Below are positions 8,660 through 19,500 of a stretch of 45,871 bases of DNA, piece after piece. The DNA lies in assembly GCF_019913785.1 (NCBI RefSeq), contig NZ_JAIOHK010000022.1, positions 1-45,871 on the forward strand, read 5' to 3'. Source of the DNA: Altibacter sp. GTDB taxonomy: Bacteria; Bacteroidota; Bacteroidia; Flavobacteriales; Flavobacteriaceae. Below the pieces are notes generated by a model. It was not told the DNA's origin. It saw only the letters and a list, made by a program, of their open reading frames with translations, and did no database searches. Positions within the stretch are counted from its first letter, which is position 1. Each line of letters opens with the position of its first letter. The translations under genes and the position numbers were made by a program.

Positions 8660-9385
8660 TTATGCTATTTTTGCAATGAGCTTTCGAATCGTTTCTAAAT
8701 TCGACACCGGCACAATTCCCTCTTCAAAAAGAGTGGCACTGTGCATAGAAACACCCGGTCTTCGTTGAAGGACTTGCTTCTTTGTGGTTGCTGAAAGATG
8801 GACACTTTTAAAGCCGGCATTCTTAAAAACTAAGACATTATCTAGGGAAATACCACTTCCCGGCATGATTTCAATGCGTCCTTTGGAAAGGGTTTTTAGT
8901 TCTTTTAATAATTCGATGCCTTCTATGGCCTTTGGTTGATGGCCGGAACTCAATAGTCGTGTCACTCCTAAGCGGATGAGTGCATCAAGCGCAATTTGCG
9001 GATCACGACTCCAATCGAAAGCACGATGGAAGGTAAAATCCATTCCTGCGGCCGCGGCCATTAAACGCCTGGTAGTTTCTACATCAATATCATTATCAGA
9101 CCTAAGCGCTCCACATACCACGCCCGAACACCACAGTTTTTTACAGTAGGCAATGTCTTTTACCATCACCTCGATTTCGTCTTTTGAATAGGTAAAATTA
9201 CCGCTTCGGGGCCTGATCAACACATGAACGGGAATATCCAACTCGGTCATAATCTTTTCGATCAAGCCATGACTTGGGGTTAATCCTCCCACCGAAAGTT
9301 CGGTGCACAATTCAATGCGGTCTGCACCGCCTTCCTTGGCGGCTTTGGCACTTTCGAAACTATTGGCGCAGATTTCTACGATCAT
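8660..9385 (-). CDS. cutC: CutC family protein
   Basis: A 241-residue TIM-barrel protein of the CutC family, full length. Recognisable segments are the N-terminal MIVEICANSFESA, then GADRIELCTELSVGGLTPS, VLIRPRSGNFTYS, FTFHRAFDWSRDP, LLSSGHQPKAIEG, and a late GSGISLDNV. CutC was named for a supposed role in copper homeostasis in E. coli, which remains poorly supported, and its chemistry is uncertain. Here its start codon overlaps the stop of a GH20 hexosaminidase by one base (TAATG). A role in handling sugars released by the operon is therefore at least as plausible as copper handling. The family call is firm; the function is not. Confidence 0.92.
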   Translation of the reverse strand: MIVEICANSFESAKAAKEGGADRIELCTELSVGGLTPSHGLIEKIMTELDIPVHVLIRPRSGNFTYSKDEIEVMVKDIAYCKKLWCSGVVCGALRSDNDIDVETTRRLMAAAAGMDFTFHRAFDWSRDPQIALDALIRLGVTRLLSSGHQPKAIEGIELLKELKTLSKGRIEIMPGSGISLDNVLVFKNAGFKSVHLSATTKKQVLQRRPGVSMHSATLFEEGIVPVSNLETIRKLIAKIA

Positions 9386-11694
9386 TACTCTATTATTATT
9401 TCATCAATAAACGTCCAAGCCTTGTTTCCGGCACCTTGAGCTCCGTTCGGAATAATTCCGAAACTAGGAATTTTCAATCTTAATTGTCCGTATACTGCTT
9501 CGGATATATCGGGAAGCACCAAATTTACATATGCTAAATTAGTAGTTGTGTCCTTTTCCACCAAGGATGAAATAGCAACTATTTGACCATCAGCCGCAGT
9601 CAAATACAAAGTAACCATCTCGGGTGCGTAGATCCACTGCCCGTTGGCATCGTAAAACCGAAGACTTATCTTATTAATTGTTGTTGCTTCACCAAAATCT
9701 ATTAATATTTCCAAATCATCTCCCCAAAAGCCCAGCCATTCCTTATCGCCATAACGGGTGTCGCTTCCCGAAATCCCATTGATCAGTGCTTCTGCACCAC
9801 CGGCCCCATAGGAAGGATGTGGCGACACGTTTAACGCAATGGTTCCCCTAATTCCTTTGTGAAATACAAGCTGTTCTGAAAAGTCCCGCCCCAGCTTTTC
9901 TACATTTTTAAAAACATTTGCCTTAATACTGGAGTTGGCGGTTATCGAAATGGGTGTGTTATATTTTTTAAAGGCCGAATCATTTACGGAATATCGAATC
10001 TCTTTTCCTTCAGTAGGTGTTGTAAGCTCATAAAAAACCCTGCCATCCTTCTTTATCACAGTTCCTTCCAGTTCATATAAATGGTTCGCATAATTGATGA
10101 CTAAGGCATCCAATCGCGCTAAAAATGGTTCAAGGCGTGACAGGAATTCAGGATAGTCATCCTCCAAATTTTCAGAAGCGCCACTCCAAACTACCTCACT
10201 CATAGCCAACATTCTTGGGAAGGCCATATATTCTACCTGAGCCTCGGTTTTCAAATATTCCGTCCAAATATTGCCCTGAGCACCCCAAATAAAAGAGGCT
10301 TCTTCGGTGGTTAACTCCTTGGGAACGGGATTAAAGGAATACACCTTTTTTAGGGGTAGAAAACCACCAATAGCCAAGGGTTCGTCTGGATGATCTGCCT
10401 GATAGTAATCGAAATAGGCATGCGAAGTAGGGGTCATAATCACAGGATGTTTTTGCTTGGCGGCATCAATTCCACCTTGCATACCACGCCAGGACATGAC
10501 CGTAGCATTAGGCGCCAAGCCCCCTTCCAGAATCTCGTCCCATCCAATGATCTTTTTCTCCTTACTATTGATAAAGACTTCCATCTCTTTTATAAAGTAA
10601 CTCTGTAAACCGTGTTCGTCTTTCAGGTTGAGGTCTTTTATAAGTTTTTGGCAGTGCGCACATTTTTCCCATTGGGTTTTAGGAGCCTCGTCTCCACCAA
10701 TATGAATATAGTCACCCGGGAATAACGGAATTACTTCTTCCAGTACATCTTTTAAAAAGGTAAAGGTATTTTCATTGGGGCAATAAATATGTTCAAAGAC
10801 ACCCCATTTGGTGGCAACCGGCACCTGCTCTCCCGTACAGCCCAATTCAGGGTAGGCACTTACGGCAGCTTGTGCATGTCCCGGCATTTCAATTTCCGGG
10901 ATGATGGTGACATTGTGTTTTGCAGCATATGCAACAATTTCTGTAATATCTTCCTGAGTGTAATAACCGCCATAGCGCTGACCATCGAACTGTTGCGGGG
11001 TCTCATTATAATGTCCAACAAGGGTTTCTTCCCGATACGCCGCATGACTCATCAGTTTGGGGTATTTTTTAATTTCGATCCGCCATCCCTGGTCTTCAGT
11101 GAGGTGCCAATGAAAATAATTCATTTTTAATAAGGCCATATTGGCAATGTATTTTTTGATGAATTCCTTCGGAAAAAAATGGCGTCCCACATCCAGATGC
11201 ATGCCGCGATAAGCAAATTTTGGAGCATCGAATATTTTTAATTGGGGGACGGCAATGGATTTCTGAATTTTTGTATTCTGACGCTCAAGTTGAACAGGCA
11301 GTAATTGCCGAAGCGTCTGTACTCCGTAAAATGCCCCGCCTGCATCGGCCGCATAAAGTAGTATATTCTCCGCTGAAATAACCAAAGAATAGCCTTCCTT
11401 CGCAAGCGATGTGTCTAATTTAATTTGAATATCAGCCTGGTCTCTTGTTTCCGGATTTAGCGGTATTCCGGCACCAAATTGAAGGTATTCTCGAAGAAAA
11501 TCTTCTGCGATATTAAATTCTGCTTCGCAAAATATGCTGGTGTTTTTGTTCAGCGAAAAAGTACCCTCACCCAATTCGAATTGTTGTGGTTTTGGAATTA
11601 ATGCTAGCTGATCTAGCGATATTTCTTGTTCAGAAAAACATCCTGAACACAGAAATGAGAGTGCCATGGCGGTAAAAAAAAAGGTGTATCGCAT
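9385..11694 (-). CDS. GH20 beta-N-acetylhexosaminidase lipoprotein
   Basis: Removes terminal beta-linked GlcNAc or GalNAc from glycans, by substrate-assisted catalysis in the GH20 family. The 769-residue product has a lipoprotein signal ending at C19 (SGC). Next comes an N-terminal GH20b-like domain (about 30-150) and the catalytic barrel, which starts near the KFAYRGMHLDVGRHF segment. The catalytic pair D335-E336 lies in HIGGDEAPKTQW. Conserved WHLTEDQGWR and PEIEMPGHA segments are also present. The C-terminal 150 residues, including ILIDFGEATTINKI, look like a discoidin-type carbohydrate-binding domain. It is linked by one-base overlaps to beta-mannosidase upstream and cutC downstream. As a lipoprotein it probably acts in the periplasm or at the cell surface. 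Confidence 0.93.
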   Translation of the reverse strand: MRYTFFFTAMALSFLCSGCFSEQEISLDQLALIPKPQQFELGEGTFSLNKNTSIFCEAEFNIAEDFLREYLQFGAGIPLNPETRDQADIQIKLDTSLAKEGYSLVISAENILLYAADAGGAFYGVQTLRQLLPVQLERQNTKIQKSIAVPQLKIFDAPKFAYRGMHLDVGRHFFPKEFIKKYIANMALLKMNYFHWHLTEDQGWRIEIKKYPKLMSHAAYREETLVGHYNETPQQFDGQRYGGYYTQEDITEIVAYAAKHNVTIIPEIEMPGHAQAAVSAYPELGCTGEQVPVATKWGVFEHIYCPNENTFTFLKDVLEEVIPLFPGDYIHIGGDEAPKTQWEKCAHCQKLIKDLNLKDEHGLQSYFIKEMEVFINSKEKKIIGWDEILEGGLAPNATVMSWRGMQGGIDAAKQKHPVIMTPTSHAYFDYYQADHPDEPLAIGGFLPLKKVYSFNPVPKELTTEEASFIWGAQGNIWTEYLKTEAQVEYMAFPRMLAMSEVVWSGASENLEDDYPEFLSRLEPFLARLDALVINYANHLYELEGTVIKKDGRVFYELTTPTEGKEIRYSVNDSAFKKYNTPISITANSSIKANVFKNVEKLGRDFSEQLVFHKGIRGTIALNVSPHPSYGAGGAEALINGISGSDTRYGDKEWLGFWGDDLEILIDFGEATTINKISLRFYDANGQWIYAPEMVTLYLTAADGQIVAISSLVEKDTTTNLAYVNLVLPDISEAVYGQLRLKIPSFGIIPNGAQGAGNKAWTFIDEIIIE

Positions 11695-14186
11695 TAGTTC
11701 GCTATTAGTTGATTGAGTGTTTTAATAGTTAGTCTTGGCGTTGACTTATCGGCTGTGTTAAAATGAATTGTTTTTGGTGTATGAGGCAATAGATCGAAAA
11801 AATTTTCATCGAACACGCCCTTGCCTTTTGTACTTAAAAATACATCTTTTTGAAGTGTTTCTGAAGAAAGCCGTATTGAAAAACCTGTTTCGGTGGTAAC
11901 GATTTCAGTTTTAATGGAGCTTTGCTGTAGTTGCAGCGCTTTCGGTTTTGTGAAATAATGAAGGTATTCGGCTTCTGCAAACCGAATGCGCAGTACGGAA
12001 GCTTCCGAATCAAAGTGACAATCGCCTAAAGGAAAAGCAGCAGCCATCAAACTGCTGTCTGGAGTACTTATAAAAGGAAATTGTTCTTTACAAATAAGAT
12101 TGCCTGAAAAATCAAATAGCTCCATCTCCAATGTATTTTTTACTTCGGAAAAGGTATCATTGACGACGTAAACAGAAACCGAGTCGCTCTTTTCCTCCGT
12201 AGCAATTAACAGATTTTCGAAGGCCCTTTTTACCTTATAATGCAGGGCTTTCCAATTACCCAAGCCGTCAATACTCGACCAGGAAACCACCGGCCAGCAG
12301 TCGTTCAATTGCCAATACAAAGTACCCATATTATAAGGTTTGGCTCTGCGATGGGCACGAATTCCTTTCGTGATTCCATAAGCCTGTAATAACTGACTCA
12401 CATATACATAATCTTCATCACGTTCGGGGACCGGATAATCGCGCTCCATATACTCACGAATTAGCTGAAATCCCCTTTTGTGTTTTTGATGCGAAGCGAA
12501 GGAGGGATGAGAAATATCGATGGAATCTTGCTCGGTAAAATACCGTATGGCCTCATAACTTGGAAAGGATTGAAATCCGAACTCACTCATAAAACGCGGT
12601 ACCGCCTCTTCAAAATGCTCAAAAGGATAGCCATCGTGCCAGACCCACCAGTCATGGGCATCGCCCTCAAATTGATAGCGTTTGTCGCCACGACCATATT
12701 TGGGGGAACTCTCCCAATAATCAATTGCCGGGCTCAGACTATCTACTACTCTCGGCAGAATATGATTAAACAAGGCGTAATATCCACTCCATATTTCTTG
12801 CTTTTGCGCATCTGTTTTCCCCTCCTGCCAGCCCCAACGATACCAACCTTCACTATTTTCGTTATTGCCACACCACAGGGCTATACTGGGGTGTTGCCTT
12901 AGTCGCTTTACATTTTCAATGGCCTCTTGTTTGGCGTTTTCCAGAAAATTGGCATCACCGGGATACATGGCGCAGGCAAACATAAAGTCTTGCCACACTA
13001 AAACACCTTTGGCATCACACAATTGATAAAACAAATTATCCTCGTAGATACCACCGCCCCAAATACGAAGCATATTCATATTGGCAGCAACTACATCGGT
13101 GATTAAATTCTCATATTCTTCCCGAACTACTTTGGGGTGCATGATTTGTTGCGGGATATAATTGGCACCCTTCATATAGACGGGTTTTCCATTGAGTTTG
13201 AAATAGAAACTTTCGCCAATGGAATCCGTTTCGGTGATCAATTCAATGCTTCGAATCCCGAGTTTTTTCGAATAACGCTCGAGTTTTTTCCTTCCTTGTT
13301 TAAGATCTACGTCAATGTCATATAAAAATGGATCTCCTAAATTATGCGTCCACCAAAGACTAGGGTTTTTAATGGTAAAAGGAATGTCATATTGGGTCTG
13401 ATTTGGTGAAATTTCAAAAGACGAAACAAATGATTCGTCCGTATTCCGGTTGGTTATTTCGACGGTTATTTCATTGTAATGGGGCGTTTCAATGGTGAGT
13501 TTTGCCACCACCTCAGCCAGACTATCTGAGATGGATGTGGTCTCCAGAAAAACATCGGTACAGCGGGCTATGTCATAGGAGGCCAATGTGATACTCTTCC
13601 AAATTCCTATCGTCTTAATGGTAGGGCCCCAATCCCAGCCGTATTGAAATTGTGGTTTTCTGGTAAAGACTCTAGGTGCCTCGGGTAGTTCATAATCTAG
13701 TTTAGCTGTTTCGGCTGTTTCGATGGAATCGGGAGATTGAAATTGCACTAGCAATTCATTTTCAGCCTTAAGGACATCACTCAGATCTATTTCCCAGCTT
13801 CGGAAGGCATTGTTGGCTTGTAAGATGAGGCTATCATTAAAATAAACCGAAGCATAGGTATCCAGCCCATCGAATTTTAAAATATGTTTCTTCTTTTTTA
13901 AGATGGCTTCGGAAACCGAAAATCGCCTTTTATACAACCAGTTTTTTTCAGAAACCCATTGAATAGTATCTTCGTTGTTTTGAATAAAGGGATCCGGGAT
14001 TTTTCCGATAGACAACAAATCGGCTTGTACCGTACCGGGTACTTTTGCAGGCATCCACAGCGTGTCGTTCACTTCCGAAAACTGCCAATCACCGGTTAGA
14101 GACTGATATTCGACGTCATTTTTCGAGCTGTCACAGGCCGTTAGAACAACCAAAAAAACACAAATGACTTTGAAGTGGATTCGCAT
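11694..14186 (-). CDS. GH2 beta-mannosidase lipoprotein
   Basis: Hydrolyses terminal beta-linked mannose. The 830-residue product has a lipoprotein signal with lipobox LTAC (C18) and a GH2 sugar-binding domain (about 30-190, including GDWQFSEVND, KVPGTVQADL and YGWDWGP). An immunoglobulin-like domain and a catalytic barrel follow. The acid/base glutamate is E443 in WCGNNENSEGW and the likely nucleophile is E535 in RFMSEFGFQS, both in beta-mannosidase-type contexts rather than galactosidase ones. LYWQLNDCWPV also fits. Length matches the family. The stop overlaps the GH20 start by one base (TAATG). PbpC ends 36 bases upstream of its start, so transcription may continue from that unit. Confidence 0.92.
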   Translation of the reverse strand: MRIHFKVICVFLVVLTACDSSKNDVEYQSLTGDWQFSEVNDTLWMPAKVPGTVQADLLSIGKIPDPFIQNNEDTIQWVSEKNWLYKRRFSVSEAILKKKKHILKFDGLDTYASVYFNDSLILQANNAFRSWEIDLSDVLKAENELLVQFQSPDSIETAETAKLDYELPEAPRVFTRKPQFQYGWDWGPTIKTIGIWKSITLASYDIARCTDVFLETTSISDSLAEVVAKLTIETPHYNEITVEITNRNTDESFVSSFEISPNQTQYDIPFTIKNPSLWWTHNLGDPFLYDIDVDLKQGRKKLERYSKKLGIRSIELITETDSIGESFYFKLNGKPVYMKGANYIPQQIMHPKVVREEYENLITDVVAANMNMLRIWGGGIYEDNLFYQLCDAKGVLVWQDFMFACAMYPGDANFLENAKQEAIENVKRLRQHPSIALWCGNNENSEGWYRWGWQEGKTDAQKQEIWSGYYALFNHILPRVVDSLSPAIDYWESSPKYGRGDKRYQFEGDAHDWWVWHDGYPFEHFEEAVPRFMSEFGFQSFPSYEAIRYFTEQDSIDISHPSFASHQKHKRGFQLIREYMERDYPVPERDEDYVYVSQLLQAYGITKGIRAHRRAKPYNMGTLYWQLNDCWPVVSWSSIDGLGNWKALHYKVKRAFENLLIATEEKSDSVSVYVVNDTFSEVKNTLEMELFDFSGNLICKEQFPFISTPDSSLMAAAFPLGDCHFDSEASVLRIRFAEAEYLHYFTKPKALQLQQSSIKTEIVTTETGFSIRLSSETLQKDVFLSTKGKGVFDENFFDLLPHTPKTIHFNTADKSTPRLTIKTLNQLIAN

Positions 14187-14222
14187 GCCACTAAAATAGG
14201 AAATTAGCAGGAAGCGAAATAT

Positions 14223-16592
14223 TTATAACGAAGCTTTCGCAATTTCAACCCGTTGTTTGAGTTCATTTCCGTCGCTGTCGGTTACAGTTAAGATATAATT
14301 CCCCGGCTTCGGGGCAATGGCAAGTTCGTGAAAGGTTTCGGTGGTACCTAAATAGCGATCATCCAGATACCAGAAAACGGTTGTTTCGGGAGCTCGATGC
14401 GCCAATTTAAAAATAACTTCGTTTATATTTTCATCAAATCCCTTTGGCAGTAAGATAGCCTCGTTTCTTTTCGGAAAAATAAAATCCATTTTTTGCTCTC
14501 CTTCTTTTAGGCAGTCTTGTGCAAAGGCCGGAAGAGGTTTGTATTCGGGGTGCAAGGGCGCGTAGTAATATTCCAAAACAGGAGGCAGGGCGAACCAGCT
14601 TTTTTGCACCATATTTGCCAAGGGATAACAACTTGTATTTACCTGTAAGGATTCAGTGCTATTTAAAAATACCCGTTGATGATAGTTGCAAGCAGTGCTT
14701 TTTGCGCCATCTTTCGGAATCCATTCCATGGATGTTTCTTCACAAAAGACACCGGCTAAGTGACCGCTTTTTTTGCATAGCTCCGCTTCGGTCAATTCAT
14801 CGTATGGTATCGCAAACCACTCACTTTTTGGAAGTATTTCCAAGACATCAAACAAAACAGGTGCCGCCGCCTGGATTCCTGTAAGTCCGGGGCGACCTTC
14901 ACCATCGGCATTTCCTACCCAGACTCCAATGGCGTATTTGGAGGTGACCCCAACGGCCCAGGCATCTTTAAAGCCGAAACTGGTTCCTGTCTTCCAAGCG
15001 ATGGGCTGTGCACTGCTAAAAAAGCTCCAATTCACTTCTCCTTCGGGGCGGTTTACCTCCTGAAGGGCATTAAGGGTATGATAAATAGCTCCTGCATTAA
15101 AGATAGGTGCGTTGTTTTGTGTTTTTCCGAAGTCGATTTCTTTTCCTTTAATGTAAATAGGAGCAACAAATTCATTAGATCGGTATGCACTGGAGGATGC
15201 ATTAAAATAATTTAAGGTTGCTGCCATTCCGGCGTAGGCGTTGGTGATATCCCATAAGGAACTTTCGGCACCTCCTAAAATTAAGGCCAGACCATAGTGA
15301 TTGGCCGGATAATCGATGCCGTTGAAATGCAATTGCTTTACACGTTTATGAAACCGTTCCAGGCCATATTCCCGAAGCATCCTCACTGCCGGAACATTTA
15401 AAGAACGCGACAAGGCCACACTAGCGGGAACGGCCCCGTTAAATTTTTTATCGAAGTTTTCGGGCGTGTAGCCATTCACGGTGGTTGGAATGTCGGCCAC
15501 CAGCATATCGGGCAACAACTCGCCACTATCCAACATGGAAGCGTATAAAAATGGTTTTAACAGACTTCCCGTGCTTCGCGATTTGTCAATAACGTCTACA
15601 TAATTATTGTTCTCATTTGAAGTAGGTGCATTGCCAACATAGGCAAGTACTTCTCTGGTATTTACATCGAGGATTAATACCGCCAGATTGTGAATTTGAT
15701 TCTGAGCGAGGGTAAAATGATGTTCTTTCGTAATTCTGTTTATTTTTTGCTGAAGGCCATACGCAATTGTTGTTTGAATGCGTTCCCCGCGATTTTCGCT
15801 GCGAATCTTTTCGGTTAGATGTGAAGCAACGTCCGGAAGCGGGAAAGGCTTTCCGGGCAATGCCTCCTCCAGCGCTAGTTCATAGGTCATTTGATCGATA
15901 CTACCTTTCTGAAACAATTTTAAAAGCAGTGCGTTTCGCTTTTTCAGTAAGATCGCCTCATTTTTCCCCGGAAAGATCAGAGCGGGGGCGTTTGGCAATA
16001 CTGCCAAGGCAGCCGATTGCCCCCAACTCAGTTCGGTGGATGGAATTCCGAAGTAACGCCATGAAGCAGTTTCCAGGCCTACTACATTGCCCCCGAAGGG
16101 CGCATAAGAGGCATAAAACGTCAAGATGTCCTTTTTTGAATAGCCCGCTTCTAAACGGGTCGCCTGAAAGAGTTCGATGAGTTTTTCGACATAAGAACGT
16201 TCTTTATTTTCACGGGACAGCCTAATGACTTGCTGCGTCAACGTACTTCCTCCACGACGAGAATCGGTAGTAAGATTTTGCCACAAGGCCTTTGCCATGG
16301 AAACAGGATTAAAGCCGGGGTGTTGGTAAAAATACTCGTCTTCAAAAAGTAATATTGACTGTTCAAATCGGTAGGGCACCGAATCCATTTTAGGAAACCG
16401 CCACTGTCCGTCCTCTGCGATACGAGCCCCTAACATAACGCCTTCTTTGCTTTCCACAACGGTAGCTGTAGGCACCTTGAATAAAGGTGCCGGAAGACAG
16501 AACAACCATCCCACAAAAAGCAGGAACAGGGCACCAAATTTTATTTTGTGCCGCCAAAGATAGTTGATGATATGTTGTCGCTTTAAGTTCAT
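14223..16592 (-). CDS. pbpC: Penicillin-binding protein 1C (bifunctional transglycosylase/transpeptidase)
   Basis: Peptidoglycan synthase anchored in the inner membrane. The 789-residue product has one N-terminal membrane helix (about 18-36). A GT51 glycosyltransferase domain follows, with catalytic EDEYFYQHPG (84-93) and GGSTLTQQ (114-121). The penicillin-binding transpeptidase domain has SLLK (343-346, active serine), SLN (397-399) and KTG (534-536). A C-terminal BiPBP_C-like domain covers about 690-789. All catalytic motifs are intact. The alpha-2-macroglobulin gene ends seven bases upstream, the conserved pairing seen for PBP1C in many Gram-negative bacteria. It is proposed to help repair the wall where the macroglobulin traps an attacking protease. 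Confidence 0.96.
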   Translation of the reverse strand: MNLKRQHIINYLWRHKIKFGALFLLFVGWLFCLPAPLFKVPTATVVESKEGVMLGARIAEDGQWRFPKMDSVPYRFEQSILLFEDEYFYQHPGFNPVSMAKALWQNLTTDSRRGGSTLTQQVIRLSRENKERSYVEKLIELFQATRLEAGYSKKDILTFYASYAPFGGNVVGLETASWRYFGIPSTELSWGQSAALAVLPNAPALIFPGKNEAILLKKRNALLLKLFQKGSIDQMTYELALEEALPGKPFPLPDVASHLTEKIRSENRGERIQTTIAYGLQQKINRITKEHHFTLAQNQIHNLAVLILDVNTREVLAYVGNAPTSNENNNYVDVIDKSRSTGSLLKPFLYASMLDSGELLPDMLVADIPTTVNGYTPENFDKKFNGAVPASVALSRSLNVPAVRMLREYGLERFHKRVKQLHFNGIDYPANHYGLALILGGAESSLWDITNAYAGMAATLNYFNASSSAYRSNEFVAPIYIKGKEIDFGKTQNNAPIFNAGAIYHTLNALQEVNRPEGEVNWSFFSSAQPIAWKTGTSFGFKDAWAVGVTSKYAIGVWVGNADGEGRPGLTGIQAAAPVLFDVLEILPKSEWFAIPYDELTEAELCKKSGHLAGVFCEETSMEWIPKDGAKSTACNYHQRVFLNSTESLQVNTSCYPLANMVQKSWFALPPVLEYYYAPLHPEYKPLPAFAQDCLKEGEQKMDFIFPKRNEAILLPKGFDENINEVIFKLAHRAPETTVFWYLDDRYLGTTETFHELAIAPKPGNYILTVTDSDGNELKQRVEIAKASL

Positions 16593-16599
16593 AAAACAC

Positions 16600-19500
16600 C
16601 TATTGTTGCACCGTGACCCATTGCCCCTTGTTTCGGGCGTAGTAGGTATTGTCGTACATGGCTTCGGTCTGTGCTCCGGGTAGGTAATACGTGCCTAAAT
16701 ACGACGCGTTCAATTTGACTGTAAATGTTTTGGATCCCTTTGCAGGCAGATCAAAATAGAAATTCACTCGGTCGTCCCGAATATCGGTATAACGGGCTTT
16801 GCTTGAAGCACCACCACCTAATTCGGTAAAACTGGTATTCACAATTTCCCAACCACTCGGAAAGATCTGGGCTAGGGCTACGTTGCCGGCATAATCATTT
16901 GATGAGTTCGTCACCAAAACTTTGGCTGTAATTTCGGTTCCTTGACGTAATTTACTTATATCCAAAGCGTTTCCATCCCCATCCAAATACTGCATTTTTA
17001 CACTTAAGTTCCGTTGTTCGGTGAGTTCATCGCCTAGCGGTAACTTCCCTTTTTGGATCAGGGTCATATATACGACATTGGCTTTTTTGTTAGAAACTGT
17101 GACCGAGTTGCTACCCATTATATGACCAATTGATCGCTGAGCCACTGCACGATCGGTATTTATGACCGTCACCTTATCGTTTTGCGTGAAGGTTATACTC
17201 ATGGCCTTTCCGCCATTTTTTTCAATCATTTTGGCCATTGCCAATAAACCATAAGCGGTTTCTTGTGTGCTGTACCAGTTTTGAGAAGATAGTGATTTAG
17301 CCAGTGAAACGGCTAAGTCGCGTTGCTTTGGATCACCCAAGGCCACCATGGTTTCTAAAGCCATTGCCTTGTTTCTGAATGGAGAACCATAGGTGTAATA
17401 ATCGTAACGCTGCGGTTTAAAATCGATGTTGGCACTTTGTGCAATTTGAGTTGCTACTTTCTTCTTGCCAGCCAATGCATAGGCTGCTGCCAAACGCCAT
17501 TTGGCATCGTTGCTCAGGTGCTTCGACTCACGTAAGCGGTTCATGGCGGCTAATTCGGCCTGACCCGCCAGTGCTAGCGTATACAAGCGATAGGCCTGTA
17601 GTAAACTAGAATTATAGCGCGTATCACTATTGCGCCATTGTCGAGCACTGTTTTGCTGATAGCGCAACCAATTGCTCATAAAAGTGAGCGGTAAGGCATA
17701 TCCCTTCTGTTTGGCTTCTAGCATAAAATGACCCACATAATTGGTACTCCAGGCATCAGATTCGCCTTCTCCTGGCCAATAGCTCATTCCGCCGCTCGCG
17801 TTTTGGTAGGTGCCTAATTTGCGGATGGCTGCCTCAATATTTCCTTGGATTTCCTTTTTCTTATCAAAGGTTATGTCAAATACATCGGCGAGGAACAACT
17901 GCGGAAATGCCGCCGAAGTAGTTTGCTCAACACAGCCATGGGGATACCGAATAAGATACTCCATACGTTTGCCGAAATCCATGGGAGGCAGGGTTGAAAA
18001 TTCAAGTAAGGCATCGTTACTACCCGCAACACCAAAGGTCTCGAAGTTGATAGTTTCTGTGCCATTTTCTGAAAGTGTAAGCTGAAGTGTTTTTTGTGAA
18101 ATAGGATTTGGGTTCTCTACATCGATTTCAACTTTATAGCTTGCTTTTTCACTATTTCCTGAAGCTAAAACTTCTATGGTTTGTATTTTTTCGGTAGGCA
18201 ATACTTCAAATTCGAAGTTCACAATTTGTTCCCCAAGTTCTGTAAACGAAATGCTTTTTGAGCTTCCGTCTAGGGGTTTTAGAGCATCTCCTGTTTTTAC
18301 AGTAATCGTGACATTCTTTACCTTCTTTTCCATGGCAAATACGGTGACCGGAAGCGTCACTTTTTCACCGGGAGATAGCTTCCGCGGAAGTGAGGCCAAT
18401 ACCATTAAAGGCTTCCGAACCGGAGTAGTAACTTCGGTTTTTCCGTAGGCACTCTTCGGATTGGTTCCGGCGATGACCATGGTGCGTACCGACCCGATAT
18501 AATTGGGCATAGTAATTTCATGTGTTGCTTTTTTTCCCGCTTTCAACTCGAAGGGTCCCAAATATTTCACCACGGGTTTAAAACGATCGGCCTTACGGTT
18601 CTTGGCGCCCGCAGCCTCATCACCTCCACCAATCGCATAAATGTTATTTACGCTTCCTGAGTAAGCGCCAATGACATAATCGTAGATATCGAAAGTTTTT
18701 ACCCCAAGTGCTTGACGGGTATAAAACGCTTCATGGATTTTAGGGGTTTCAAAACGGGTAAGATCTAACAGGCCTTCATCTACCATAGCAATGGTATAGG
18801 TCATGGGCTTGTCATCTTTTTCAGAAACTTGTATCGTAAATTTTTCTTTGGGTTTCAGCACCTTGGGCATCTCCAGCTCGGGATGTAAAACGGTGGAAGG
18901 ATCTTCTACTAGTAATGGTATGACACCGTATAAGCGAATAGGGAGATCGTTCTTGGTCTGTTCGTGAGGTTGCAATAATGAAATATTTACATATACATTG
19001 GGCGCCATTTCTTTGGTCATTTTAATGGTCGCCTTCGTTTCCCCTTTTTTGGTTTCGATCCATTGAGTTGACAATACTTCAGTGCCATTTTCAATACTTA
19101 GCAAGGCACGCCCCTTACTTCCGGAAGGAAAGGTAACTGTGGCTGCATCACCCACATTGTATTTTTCTTTGTTTGCTGAAAACACAAGCATCTTAGCACT
19201 TTCTGCATCGCCATCCATTGGCGCTTTCCACCAATTTTTGTAGAAATAGGTAATTCGTCCTGTGGCATGACCAGATTGTGTATCGATTACCCGAATCAAA
19301 TACCGCCCGCCTTCCTTTTCGGGAATATTTAATGTGAAATTTGCCTTTCCGTTTCCGTTGGTGGTTACCTTAAACTCCTGTACCGGTCGGTGGACCGATG
19401 CACTTTCATAGCGGGAAAGATTGTCCTGACTTCTATTCCACCACCAGCGCCATTCAATTCGAAATACTTTTACCTCCAGTTCTCTATTGCCACTCGCTTT

